Shown here in pieces: positions 35,829 through 44,070 of a stretch of 64,000 nucleotides of DNA. The notes beneath the pieces were generated by a model that was not told where the DNA came from, ran no database searches, and saw only the letters and a program-made list of their open reading frames with translations. A program made the translations under genes and the position numbers. How positions within the stretch are numbered: the first letter of the stretch is position 1; every line of letters begins with the position of its first letter. The stretch comes from Hallella multisaccharivorax DSM 17128 (GTDB lineage: Bacteria > Bacteroidota > Bacteroidia > Bacteroidales > Bacteroidaceae): assembly GCF_000218235.1 (NCBI RefSeq), contig NZ_GL945017.1, positions 1,528,873 through 1,592,872 on the forward strand, written 5' to 3'.

Positions 35829-38141
35829 TTAACTTTTTCTCATGACGCGTGCAGCCTCTACCATGTTGGAGATGGAGGGCTGTGTCTCTTCCCAGCCGCG
35901 TGTCTTCAGTCCACAGTCGGGGTTCACCCAGAGCCGTTCCTTAGGGATCAAGGTTGCTGCTTTCCTGAGCAGGGTGACCATTTCCTCCACGCTCGGGATG
36001 CGTGCAGAGTGGATGTCGTATACACCCGGTCCTATCTCGTTGGGGTATTTGAACTGGCGGAATACACCAAGGAGTTCCATCTGTGAGCGGGAGCATTCTA
36101 TCGTGATGACATCGGCGTCCATGCGCGCTATCTGAGCAATGATATCGTTAAACTCCGAATAGCACATATGGGTATGGATCTGCGTCTCGTCTTTCACCCC
36201 AGATGCTGTCAGGCGGAAGCAGTCGACAGCCCACTGCAGATAGTCGTCCCATTGGGCATGACGCAGCGGCAGTCCTTCACGGATAGCCGGCTCATCGATC
36301 TGTATGACACTGATGCCAGCCTTCTCCAGGTCAACGACCTCGGTGCGGATGGCAAGGGCGATCTGCTTGCAGGTCATCGACAGTGGCTGGTCATTGCGCA
36401 CGAACGACCATTCGAGGATCGTCACCGGTCCGGTGAGCATGCCTTTCATCGGGTGCTTCGTCAGGCTCTGTGCATAACGTGACCAGGCTACGGTCATCTG
36501 TTGTGGCCGTGACACATCGCCATAAATAATAGGTGGCTTCACGCATCGGCTGCCATAGCTCTGTACCCAGCCTTTCTGCGTAAAGGTGAAGCCTTTGAGC
36601 TGCTCGCCGAAATACTCCACCATATCGTTGCGCTCAAACTCGCCATGCACCAGCACGTCAAGTCCCACTTCTTCCTGCCAGGCAACGCACTTCTTGATTT
36701 CTTCTTTCAGCAACTTCTCGTACTCCTCCTTGCTCAGTTTTCCTTTCTTGTAGGCAGCGCGCCAGCTTCGTACCTCTTTCGTCTGGGGGAAGGAGCCTAT
36801 CGTTGTCGTGGGGAAGAGTGGCAGCTGGAGGCGCTCATGCTGCAGTTGGCTGCGGTGTGCGTAGTCACTATGGCGCTGATAATCCTTCGGGCGGATTTGT
36901 GCCAGACGTTCTTTCACCTTGACATCGTGGATCTCCTCTGAGTCGCATTTAGCAGTTATATCACGCTGGTTGGCAACAAAGGCCTTGATGCACGCGTCCG
37001 TCTGCAAGCCCTGACTGACGGCTTTCAGCAAGGACAGCTCCTGTACTTTCTGCTTGGCAAAAGCAAGGAAACGTTTGATGCTCTTTGACAGCACTTTTTC
37101 ATCTTGCTCCTGTTCCAGGTCATAAGGGACGTGCAACAGTGAGCAACTCGTCGAGAGAATGACACGCTCGAAACCTAACTGACAGATAGCGCGGTGGGCA
37201 ATCTTATGAGATGCCTCCAGGTCGTTCTTCCATATATTACGGCCATCGATAAGGCCCAGTGACAGGATCTTATCCTTCGGCAGTCTCTTGGTAAGCTCGA
37301 TCTGTTCCGGACCACGTACTAAGTCGACATGAAGCGCCTTGACGGGAAGGCTCAGCGCCAGATCTTCATTGTTGCTGAGGCTCCCGAAGTAAGAGGTGAG
37401 GATGATATTCAACTTTGACTGAGCAGCCAGGTAGGCATAGGCCTGACGGAATGCTTCTTGCGAACGCTCGTCGAGATCCGTGACGAGCACTGGCTCGTCA
37501 AGCTGAATCCACTGTGCCCCGGCTTGTTGCAGGGCGGCAAGCTGTTGGGCATAAACGGGCAGAAGACGTTCAAGCAGATCCAGCCGATGGAACCCTTCTC
37601 CCTTCTCTTTGCCTAATAGAAGGAAGCTCACTGGACCGATGAAGACGGGCTTGGTGACGATGCCGAGTTTCTTAGCCTCAAGAAACTCATCCACAGCTTT
37701 CGTATCATAATAGGTGAAGGTCTGATCCTTCGTGAGCTCCGGGACGATATAGTGATAGTTGGTGTCGAACCATTTAGTCATCTCCATAGCTATGACGTCA
37801 TGGCCATCTTTCTGATAGCCGTGCGCCATGGCGAAATAAAGGTTGAGTTTGTCATCCTTCAGTTTGTCATAGCGGGCAGGAATGGCACCGACAGCCAGGG
37901 TCTGGTCTAACACCGTGTCATAATAGGAGAAGTCGTTGCTTGGGATGAGGTCGATGCCAGCCTCACGCATGAGTGTCCAGTTCTCTTTTCGCAGTTCTTT
38001 AGCTACAGCATCAAGCTCCTCATGGGTGGAACGTCCTGCCCAGAAACTCTCTAATGCCTGTTTCAGTTCTCTATCCTTTCCAATGCGTGGATAACCCAGC
38101 ACATTGGTCTTCAGGTCCTGTGTGTTAAGTCTTATCGTCAT
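35829..38141 (-). CDS. metE: Cobalamin-independent methionine synthase
   Basis: A 770-residue zinc enzyme that transfers a methyl group from 5-methyltetrahydropteroyltri-glutamate to homocysteine. The N-terminal barrel (residues 1-390) is a duplicated, catalytically silent half. The C-terminal barrel has the zinc ligands in HTHMCYSEF (His and Cys), a Glu, and NPDCGLKTRGW (Cys). TTTIGSFPQTKEVR opens the catalytic half. Length and motifs are normal. No B12 riboswitch or SAM riboswitch is evident in the 200 bases upstream; only a -7 box at 38174-38181 is seen. Confidence 0.96.
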   Translation of the reverse strand: MTIRLNTQDLKTNVLGYPRIGKDRELKQALESFWAGRSTHEELDAVAKELRKENWTLMREAGIDLIPSNDFSYYDTVLDQTLAVGAIPARYDKLKDDKLNLYFAMAHGYQKDGHDVIAMEMTKWFDTNYHYIVPELTKDQTFTYYDTKAVDEFLEAKKLGIVTKPVFIGPVSFLLLGKEKGEGFHRLDLLERLLPVYAQQLAALQQAGAQWIQLDEPVLVTDLDERSQEAFRQAYAYLAAQSKLNIILTSYFGSLSNNEDLALSLPVKALHVDLVRGPEQIELTKRLPKDKILSLGLIDGRNIWKNDLEASHKIAHRAICQLGFERVILSTSCSLLHVPYDLEQEQDEKVLSKSIKRFLAFAKQKVQELSLLKAVSQGLQTDACIKAFVANQRDITAKCDSEEIHDVKVKERLAQIRPKDYQRHSDYAHRSQLQHERLQLPLFPTTTIGSFPQTKEVRSWRAAYKKGKLSKEEYEKLLKEEIKKCVAWQEEVGLDVLVHGEFERNDMVEYFGEQLKGFTFTQKGWVQSYGSRCVKPPIIYGDVSRPQQMTVAWSRYAQSLTKHPMKGMLTGPVTILEWSFVRNDQPLSMTCKQIALAIRTEVVDLEKAGISVIQIDEPAIREGLPLRHAQWDDYLQWAVDCFRLTASGVKDETQIHTHMCYSEFNDIIAQIARMDADVITIECSRSQMELLGVFRQFKYPNEIGPGVYDIHSARIPSVEEMVTLLRKAATLIPKERLWVNPDCGLKTRGWEETQPSISNMVEAARVMRKS

Positions 38142-38173
38142 GTCTCTTACCTAATATTTTGTTTATCTGAGCA

Positions 38174-38181
38174 CAAAATTA
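38174..38181 (-). promoter_or_regulatory. -7 box for metE
   Basis: On the minus strand this reads TAATTTTG, 33 bases before the metE start at 38141. Confidence 0.5.
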
Positions 38182-38648
38182 GGCAATATCCCTTAACCAC
38201 ACAAAATGTTTCTTTTAATTCAGGAAAATATACTATTATCACAGGCCGAATGGCACAAAATACAGAATATTATTTTGTAATTATTAAGTTATCAATACAC
38301 GCATCAGATGTGGATGTGTCTAAGTCGATCTTTGCTAAGATACCTGAGATGCGGCCAAGGTGGCTGCGCTGTCATAGCAGATACTTGGCCTTGCCCGGCA
38401 AGACGGGGATTCCTCTGTAGGAGGCGATGAACGGTTTGATAACTTGTACCATTACTATAAGGATCTCATCAGAGACACTGAGGCAAAGATAGAAGAAGCT
38501 TGTCAACCAGTGCCCCGCAAGAGTCGATGCAGATAAGGCAGCAGTAATGGAATGCAGCAATAAGCAGAAGCAACTCCACAACGATGTCAGCTTTGACATT
38601 GAGCGGTAGGCCTACAATGCTATGCAAGGTCGCGCGCAAGACATGCCT

Positions 38649-38762
38649 CTATATCCTCACGGCAGCGCGTGGACAGGTGGTCACCTGTTGCTTGCTGTAG
38701 TGATGACCGTAGAGCCGCTCGCAAATCGTACCGATACCCTCCGTCGTCATACCGCGGATGTA
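38649..38762 (-). pseudogene. Scrap of an IS256-family transposase
   Basis: About 35 codons on the minus strand read YIRGMTTEGIGTICERLYG followed by HHYSKQQV, which resembles the helix-turn-helix part of IS256-family transposases (RGMSTREI-type motif). The frame ends in TAG at 38649 and stops or shifts flank it on both sides. The rest of the gap between metE and gdhA (38182-38902) holds a short open frame (38372-38599, minus) that matches nothing I know and is probably more decayed DNA. No other gene is supported there. Confidence 0.5.
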
Positions 38763-38902
38763 GGGCTACTACATTACACACTTTTTTAGGACAGTATCAT
38801 TTCATAGTCTTGTTACAAGCTCACAATTAAGCAGCAAATGGCACGACGAAACTTTTTTCTCACTTTTTCTATTAATTCGTTAGATATTTACGCAATAATG
38901 TG

Positions 38903-38910
38903 TAACTTTG
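38903..38910 (+). promoter_or_regulatory. -7 box for gdhA
   Basis: TAACTTTG lies 59 bases before the ATG at 38970. This rules out the much longer upstream in-frame start at 38838. Confidence 0.6.
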
Positions 38911-38969
38911 CAGAACATGAATACTTTATCATAAAATATTATATAACCAGTAAGAGAACAGACACAACC

Positions 38970-40310
38970 ATGAAAGCAACCGAAGTAGTATCCAAACTGC
39001 AGCATCTCTTTCCTAACCAGCCTGAGTATATCCAGGCAGTGAGCCAGGTACTTGGTACCATTGAGGAAGAGTACAACAAACATCCCGAATTCGACAGGGT
39101 CAATCTCATTGAGCGGCTGTGCATCCCTGACCGCATCATTCAATTCCGTGTAAACTGGATTGACGACAAGGGAAATGTGCAGACCAATATGGGCTATCGC
39201 ATCCAGCAGAACAATTCAATCGGCCCTTATAAAGGCGGTCTCCGTTTTCATGCCTCCGTCAATGTAAGCATTCTGAAGTTCCTTGCATTTGAGCAGGTAT
39301 TCAAAAACGCCCTCACCACTCTCCCTATGGGCGGTGCAAAAGGAGGGTCTGACTTCTCCCCACGCGGTAAATCCAATGCAGAAGTAATGCGTTTTTGTCA
39401 AGCCTTCATGCGTGAACTATGGAACTATATCGGTCCGGACATAGATGTACCTGCAGGCGACATTGGAGTCGGCGGACGGGAAGTAGGTTATATGTTTGGA
39501 CAATATAAAACCCTCACCCATCAATTTGTAGGTATACTGACTGGAAAGGGACAGGAGTTTGGAGGCTCGCTCATTCGTCCAGAAGCCACCGGTTATGGAA
39601 ACGTGTACTTCCTTGAAAACATGTTGAAGACACGTGGGATAAGTCTTTCCGGCAAGACAGTTCTTGTGTCGGGTGCCGGGAACGTGGCGCAATATACTAT
39701 AGAGAAGCTTCTACAGCTTGGAGCCAAACCTCTGACATGCTCTGATTCAGATGGTTTTATTTATGATCCCGATGGCATTGATACTAATAAACTCGCTTAT
39801 ATCATGGAACTGAAGAATATTGAGCGAGGACGTATCAAGGAATATGCAAAAGAATATCCCCATGCCCAATATTTCCCGGGAGAACGTCCCTGGGGCATCA
39901 AAGCCGACATCGCTACACCTTGTGCAACTCAGAATGAGATTGACGGAAAGGACGCACAGAAGCTCATCGACAACGGAATCATTGCAGTGACCGAAGGGGC
40001 CAACATGCCCTCCACACCCGAGGCTGTAAAGATTTTCCAAGACAAAAAGATCCTTTATTGCCCAGGTAAAGCAAGTAACGCCGGTGGTGTAGCCGTCTCA
40101 GGTTTGGAAATGAGCCAGAACTCCGAGCGTCTGAAATGGACACGTGACGAAGTGGACAACTATCTCCACCGCATCATGAATGATATTCATGACAACTGCG
40201 TGAAATATGGCACACAGACAGATGGATATATCAATTACGTCAAAGGGGCCAACGTGGCCGGCTTCCTTAAAGTCGCAAGAGCCATGATGGCACAAGGCGT
40301 AGGGATGTAA
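38970..40310 (+). CDS. gdhA: Glutamate dehydrogenase
   Basis: A 446-residue hexameric glutamate dehydrogenase (GDH-I type), fixing ammonia onto 2-oxoglutarate. Active-site segments are NSIGPYKGGLRFH (with the substrate Lys), LPMGGAKGGSDF (the catalytic Lys region) and VPAGDIGVGGREVGYM (catalytic Asp). The cofactor loop is VSGAGNVAQY, in the Rossmann domain. Length is exactly that of the E. coli-type NADP enzyme. The start at 38970 (MKATEVV) is set by the promoter at 38903. With acn-icd-gltA a few kilobases away, the window holds the route from oxaloacetate and acetyl-CoA to glutamate. A group II intron lies just behind it on the other strand. Confidence 0.96.
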   Translation: MKATEVVSKLQHLFPNQPEYIQAVSQVLGTIEEEYNKHPEFDRVNLIERLCIPDRIIQFRVNWIDDKGNVQTNMGYRIQQNNSIGPYKGGLRFHASVNVSILKFLAFEQVFKNALTTLPMGGAKGGSDFSPRGKSNAEVMRFCQAFMRELWNYIGPDIDVPAGDIGVGGREVGYMFGQYKTLTHQFVGILTGKGQEFGGSLIRPEATGYGNVYFLENMLKTRGISLSGKTVLVSGAGNVAQYTIEKLLQLGAKPLTCSDSDGFIYDPDGIDTNKLAYIMELKNIERGRIKEYAKEYPHAQYFPGERPWGIKADIATPCATQNEIDGKDAQKLIDNGIIAVTEGANMPSTPEAVKIFQDKKILYCPGKASNAGGVAVSGLEMSQNSERLKWTRDEVDNYLHRIMNDIHDNCVKYGTQTDGYINYVKGANVAGFLKVARAMMAQGVGM

Positions 40311-40377
40311 TCGAATCTCTTCAATCGAGTAGGAGGAAAACGAAGTAGTTTTCTTCCTACTTTCGTTTTCCGACCTC

Positions 40378-41823
40378 TCACACCACCGTACATGCGGTCC
40401 CGCATACGGCGGTTCCTATTTTGGGGTGCCATTCGAGATACGTCCCCATTAAAGTAGCATACCCTGCTGCACGTAGATTGTTGTTACTTATTGCAGTTGC
40501 TAAAATAGGACTATTAGCTATATGCCAATAACCCTTACGAGTATTACCCCATTCGTATGCTTGGTATTTATTAATACCACATCTAATGAGGTTTGCCACT
40601 TTTGTCTTGACTTTCTTCCAAGCTTTCCATATACACATGCGTATTCTACGTCTTAACCATTCGTCTGTTTCAAGCAAGAGACGCTTCATATTGGCAAGGT
40701 GATAATAGCCAACCCACCCTCTTATGTATTCTTTCAGCTTTTGCTTTCTCTTGGCATATCCCCATCCATTGCTGCGACTTGTCAGTTCTTTCAACCTTGA
40801 CTTCATCTTGGCTTTGGATTTTGGGTGCACAGTGAGTTGGCATTTGCCTTTCATCACATAAAAGGAGTAGCCCAGATATTTCACTCCACGTACATACGAC
40901 ACTACGGTCTTTTCCTTGTTGACTCTGAGATATAGAACATTTTCTATAAATCGGGTTATAGACTCCTTCACTCGCATTGCAGCCCTTTTGGACTTACAGA
41001 ATATCATCGAGTCATCGGCATAGCGTACAAAGGGAAGCCCTCTGCGTTCAAGTTCTTTGTCCAATTCGTTGAGTATGATGTTACTCAACAACGGACTTAG
41101 CGGTCCTCCTTGGGGAGTTCCCTCTTCGCTCGCTTCAAACAAGCCTTTGTTCATTACACCACTTCGGAGATATTTGTGTATAAGACTGACCACTCTGCCG
41201 TCTTTTATCGTACGGCTGAGAATTTCTATGAGTTTGCTATGGCTCACGGTATCGAAGAAGCGTTCAAGGTCAAGGTCTACTACATATATGTAGCCTTCAT
41301 TAATTATACTTTGCGCTCCTCGTACTGCGTCATGGCATCCTCTTCTCGGACGGAAGCCGTAGCTCGTCTTGGAAAATTGGTTCTCATAGATGGGGGTCAA
41401 TACTTGGTTTATGGCTTGTTGCACCAAACGGTCTACTACTGTAGGTATTCCCAACAGGCGCATCTTGCCATTGTCTTTGGGTATTTCTACCCTTTTCACT
41501 GGGTTTGGACGGTAAGAGCCGTCCATCAAGGAACGGATGAGCAAGTCCTTATTGGTCAATAGCCATGGGAGCAACTGCTCACACGACATCTTGTCGATAC
41601 CACCACAGCCTTTGTTTCTCATAACTGCCTTGTAGGCTCGGTTGAGATTTGAAGGGCTAAGGATTTGCTCGAAAAGGTGTTCCTTGTCGAATGGTACTTC
41701 CACGATGTTGTCTTCACACATCCACATGTAGGTCTGCACTCCCCCATACCATTCGGTTTCCGACCTATCTCTTTGGGGGCAGCCATTAACTTGGGATAAT
41801 GTTTTCTGCATTCTTTCCTTCAT
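40378..41823 (-). CDS. ltrA: Group II intron reverse transcriptase/maturase
   Basis: A 481-residue LtrA-like protein. RT domains lie at about residues 85-330, with the catalytic FVRYADDSMIF and the RT-0/RT-1 segments PNPVKRVEIPKDNGKMR and DRLVQQAINQVLTPIYE. A maturase (X) domain, GYYHLANM to NTRKGYWHIANSPIL, follows. There is no HNH endonuclease domain, so retrohoming would depend on priming at replication forks or at hairpin targets. The reading frame continues into the domain V sequence, which encodes the last 12-15 residues. It should splice and mobilise its own intron. Confidence 0.92.
   Translation of the reverse strand: MKERMQKTLSQVNGCPQRDRSETEWYGGVQTYMWMCEDNIVEVPFDKEHLFEQILSPSNLNRAYKAVMRNKGCGGIDKMSCEQLLPWLLTNKDLLIRSLMDGSYRPNPVKRVEIPKDNGKMRLLGIPTVVDRLVQQAINQVLTPIYENQFSKTSYGFRPRRGCHDAVRGAQSIINEGYIYVVDLDLERFFDTVSHSKLIEILSRTIKDGRVVSLIHKYLRSGVMNKGLFEASEEGTPQGGPLSPLLSNIILNELDKELERRGLPFVRYADDSMIFCKSKRAAMRVKESITRFIENVLYLRVNKEKTVVSYVRGVKYLGYSFYVMKGKCQLTVHPKSKAKMKSRLKELTSRSNGWGYAKRKQKLKEYIRGWVGYYHLANMKRLLLETDEWLRRRIRMCIWKAWKKVKTKVANLIRCGINKYQAYEWGNTRKGYWHIANSPILATAISNNNLRAAGYATLMGTYLEWHPKIGTAVCGTACTVV
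40381..40415 (-). ncRNA. Group II intron domain V
   Basis: On the minus strand AACCGCCGTATGCGG and CCGCATGTACGGTGG fold into the conserved two-part stem with a small loop and internal bulge. GTGAGAGGTC follows, and then the domain VI hairpin (about 40330-40367). Domain V carries the metal-binding catalytic centre of the ribozyme. Confidence 0.8.
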
Positions 41824-42247
41824 GAGGTATGTTTCAATTACTATCGCTTGATTGTTAGGTTCAGCCCTTCATGCAACGTTATCGAGTATTGCACTACTAT
41901 GGCGTCTGCTGACTTCTCACGGCAAGCTTTACTCCACTTCTTTCGTAAAAAAAACTATTTGAAGTGTCCGTGAGACCTCCTCGGATAAGGGCATTGTCTT
42001 TCCATCTTATACCCACTTCATTTACACCAACCGTTCCGAATAGCTATAGGGCTTTGATTTGTTTAGCAACCTTACCCACGGTCATATGCCTTGTATGAAG
42101 TTTCTGTTCGTTAGGTCAGATGTTTGCCGCCGGCTTCTTTCAGATTCCACCTCACGATGGACGCCCTTGCCTTTGGCTATGTAATTCCCGCTATTAAGGC
42201 TTACTCGGGACTTGCACCCGTTAGACAATACTCATGCCGAGCATACT

Positions 42248-42282
42248 AAAAGAGTGCGCTGCCAATTCAGGCTTGCGCACTC
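42248..42282 (-). terminator. Terminator of the flavoprotein gene, overlapping its stop
   Basis: On the minus strand GAGTGCGC (42282-42275) pairs with GCGCACTC (42259-42252), with an inner GCC/GGC pairing, and is followed by TTTT. One arm lies inside the last codons of the flavoprotein gene. The group II intron begins one or two bases after the T-tract. Confidence 0.85.
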
Positions 42283-43880
42283 ATATATTGTGCGCACATA
42301 TCTGCACACCGCTCGCCATCAACGCCAGCAGATACAATGCCGCCGGCGTATCCGGCTCCTTCGCCACAAGGGAAGAGCCCCTTTATCTTGACATGCTGGA
42401 GATTATCATGATTTCGCAAAATACGGAGTGGAGAAGAAGTGCGCGTCTCCACAGCAATAAGCACAGCCTCATTAGTCAGAAACCCGTGACTGCGCCTGCC
42501 GAAAATGCTGAAACCTTCCTGAAGACGCTTGGAAATAAAAGATGGGAGCCAAAAATGCAATGGGCTACTGACCAATCCAGGCGCATAGCTACTCCTTGGC
42601 AAGTCATAGCTTAAACGGTTGTTCACAAAGTCAGCCATGCGCTGTGCAGGCGCCGTTTGTCTCATATTGCCTTGCTGCCAACAAGTCTTCTCCAATCTTT
42701 CTTGAAATCTCATCACCTGCAAGACATCCTCAGACTGATTTTTTCCGGAAGCAAGGTCCATCTCAATATCCTCCGGTCTCACCTCAACCACCATGCCACT
42801 GTTCGACCACAGCGTGCCACGATTGCTTGGCGACATTCCGTTGACGACAATCTGCTCGGGACCGGTAGCTGCCGGAATCACAAAGCCCCCCGGGCACATG
42901 CAAAAAGAATAAACGCCTCTGTTCTCCACCTGCGTAACGAATGAATACTCTGCCGCGGGTAAATACTTTCCCCTCCCATTCGGGCTATGGTATTGTATCT
43001 GATCTATCAAATGTGCCGGATGCTCCAAGCGTACACCTACGGCAATGCCCTTCGGTTCCATATCTACATGCGCATTGGCAAGATACCTGTACACATCACG
43101 GGCACTATGACCTGTCGCCAAGATAACCGGTCCACGGTATTCCATTTCTTTTCCTGATGCCATATCAATAGCCTTGATCCCCACAACGGTTCTTTCTCCA
43201 GTAATTGAACTTTCAAACATGATACTTACCATCTTTGTTTGAAAATGTACCTCTCCCCCACTCTTGATGATCTGCTGGCGCATATTCTCTATCACGCGTG
43301 GGAGTTTATCGGTCCCAATATGCGGATGGGCATCAGAAAGAATGGATGTCGACGCACCATGCTGACAAAACACATTGAGAATCTTTTCCGTATTGCCTCG
43401 CTTATGGCTTCGTGTGTAGAGTTTACCATCACTGTAAGCTCCGGCACCTCCCTCACCAAAACAATAGTTACTCTCCGAATCTATTTTCTGCGTCTTGGTG
43501 ATAAGCGCCATATCCTTTTTTCGTTCCCTGACATTTTTACCCCGCTCAATAACAACCGGTCTGAGACCAAGCTCAATTAACTTCAGCGAGGCAAAGAGAC
43601 CACCAGGCCCCTCACCAACGACAACAACCTGTGGGCTCTCACCTACATAAGGATACTCCGTGCGTACGAATTCCTCATCCTGAGGCTGTTCATTCATATA
43701 GACCCGCACTTTGAGATTGACAAAAATGGTCCGCTGACGCGCATCGATACTCCGCTTGAGTACTCTTACATGTGTGATTGCGTGCGCATCCATTGCCTTT
43801 TCGCGGATAAGATACTGTATGATGCTCTGCTCTGAGGCCGCTGTCTGGGGCAACAGTCTCAGCTGAAACTCTTCTATCAT
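42267..43880 (-). CDS. FAD-dependent oxidoreductase, Bacteroidetes-conserved
   Basis: A 537-residue cytoplasmic flavoprotein. After an N-terminal RNA-binding-like or ferredoxin-like segment of about 85 residues comes the FAD Rossmann motif VVVGEGPGGLFASLKL, then ERGKNVRERKKD. FGEGGAGAYSDGKLYTR and ILATGHSARDVYRYL are the second FAD/NAD-binding parts, and GLFPCGEGAGYAGGI lies near the C-terminus. The family is widespread and is sometimes described as a dehydrogenase of unknown substrate. It is transcribed alone from a -7 box at 43909-43916, divergent from thrA. Its terminator is the point of group II intron insertion. Function beyond FAD-linked redox is not known to me. Confidence 0.85.
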   Translation of the reverse strand: MIEEFQLRLLPQTAASEQSIIQYLIREKAMDAHAITHVRVLKRSIDARQRTIFVNLKVRVYMNEQPQDEEFVRTEYPYVGESPQVVVVGEGPGGLFASLKLIELGLRPVVIERGKNVRERKKDMALITKTQKIDSESNYCFGEGGAGAYSDGKLYTRSHKRGNTEKILNVFCQHGASTSILSDAHPHIGTDKLPRVIENMRQQIIKSGGEVHFQTKMVSIMFESSITGERTVVGIKAIDMASGKEMEYRGPVILATGHSARDVYRYLANAHVDMEPKGIAVGVRLEHPAHLIDQIQYHSPNGRGKYLPAAEYSFVTQVENRGVYSFCMCPGGFVIPAATGPEQIVVNGMSPSNRGTLWSNSGMVVEVRPEDIEMDLASGKNQSEDVLQVMRFQERLEKTCWQQGNMRQTAPAQRMADFVNNRLSYDLPRSSYAPGLVSSPLHFWLPSFISKRLQEGFSIFGRRSHGFLTNEAVLIAVETRTSSPLRILRNHDNLQHVKIKGLFPCGEGAGYAGGIVSAGVDGERCADMCAQYMSAQA

Positions 43881-43908
43881 AAAATATAATAATGTTGCAT
43901 TTTAATTG

Positions 43909-43916
43909 CAAAATTA
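43909..43916 (-). promoter_or_regulatory. -7 box for the flavoprotein gene
   Basis: On the minus strand this reads TAATTTTG, 29 bases before the start at 43880. Confidence 0.55.
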
Positions 43917-43990
43917 AACAAATTTCATCGTTTCCCCATCGTTTCTCAACATTTTTATCATTTTTCTTTGCCTATAAGATGAAACATTGT

Positions 43991-43998
43991 TAACTTTG
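43991..43998 (+). promoter_or_regulatory. -7 box for the threonine operon
   Basis: TAACTTTG lies 73 bases before the thrA ATG. The leader has no Thr/Ile-rich leader peptide that I can see, so classical attenuation is not evident. Confidence 0.6.
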
Positions 43999-44070
43999 CA
44001 ACCAAGTGCGGTCATCATCCCCCACGTATCGGGAATGACTGTGCATTAACCCAAAAAGTCATTTGCATAA

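Larger units (their letters stand above)
40324..42246 (-). mobile_element. Group II intron with maturase
   Basis: A ribozyme-type retroelement of about 1.9 kb on the minus strand. The 5' part (42246 to about 41830) begins GTATG and contains GGGTGCAAGTCCCG (42208-42221), the common domain I hairpin. Domain IV holds the reverse transcriptase. Domain V (40381-40415) and a domain VI hairpin follow, and the 3' end reads CTACTCGAT. Ends are approximate to a few bases. It is inserted between gdhA and the flavoprotein gene, directly after the latter's terminator. Both neighbouring genes remain intact. Confidence 0.88.

Noticed and set aside
38372..38599. 75-codon hydrophobic open frame as a small membrane protein
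   Set aside because: No promoter or ribosome-binding signal, and it lies beside a decayed transposase; more likely a chance frame in degraded DNA.
38838..38969. N-terminal extension of glutamate dehydrogenase
   Set aside because: The -7 box at 38903-38910 lies inside it; the family starts at MKATEVV (38970).
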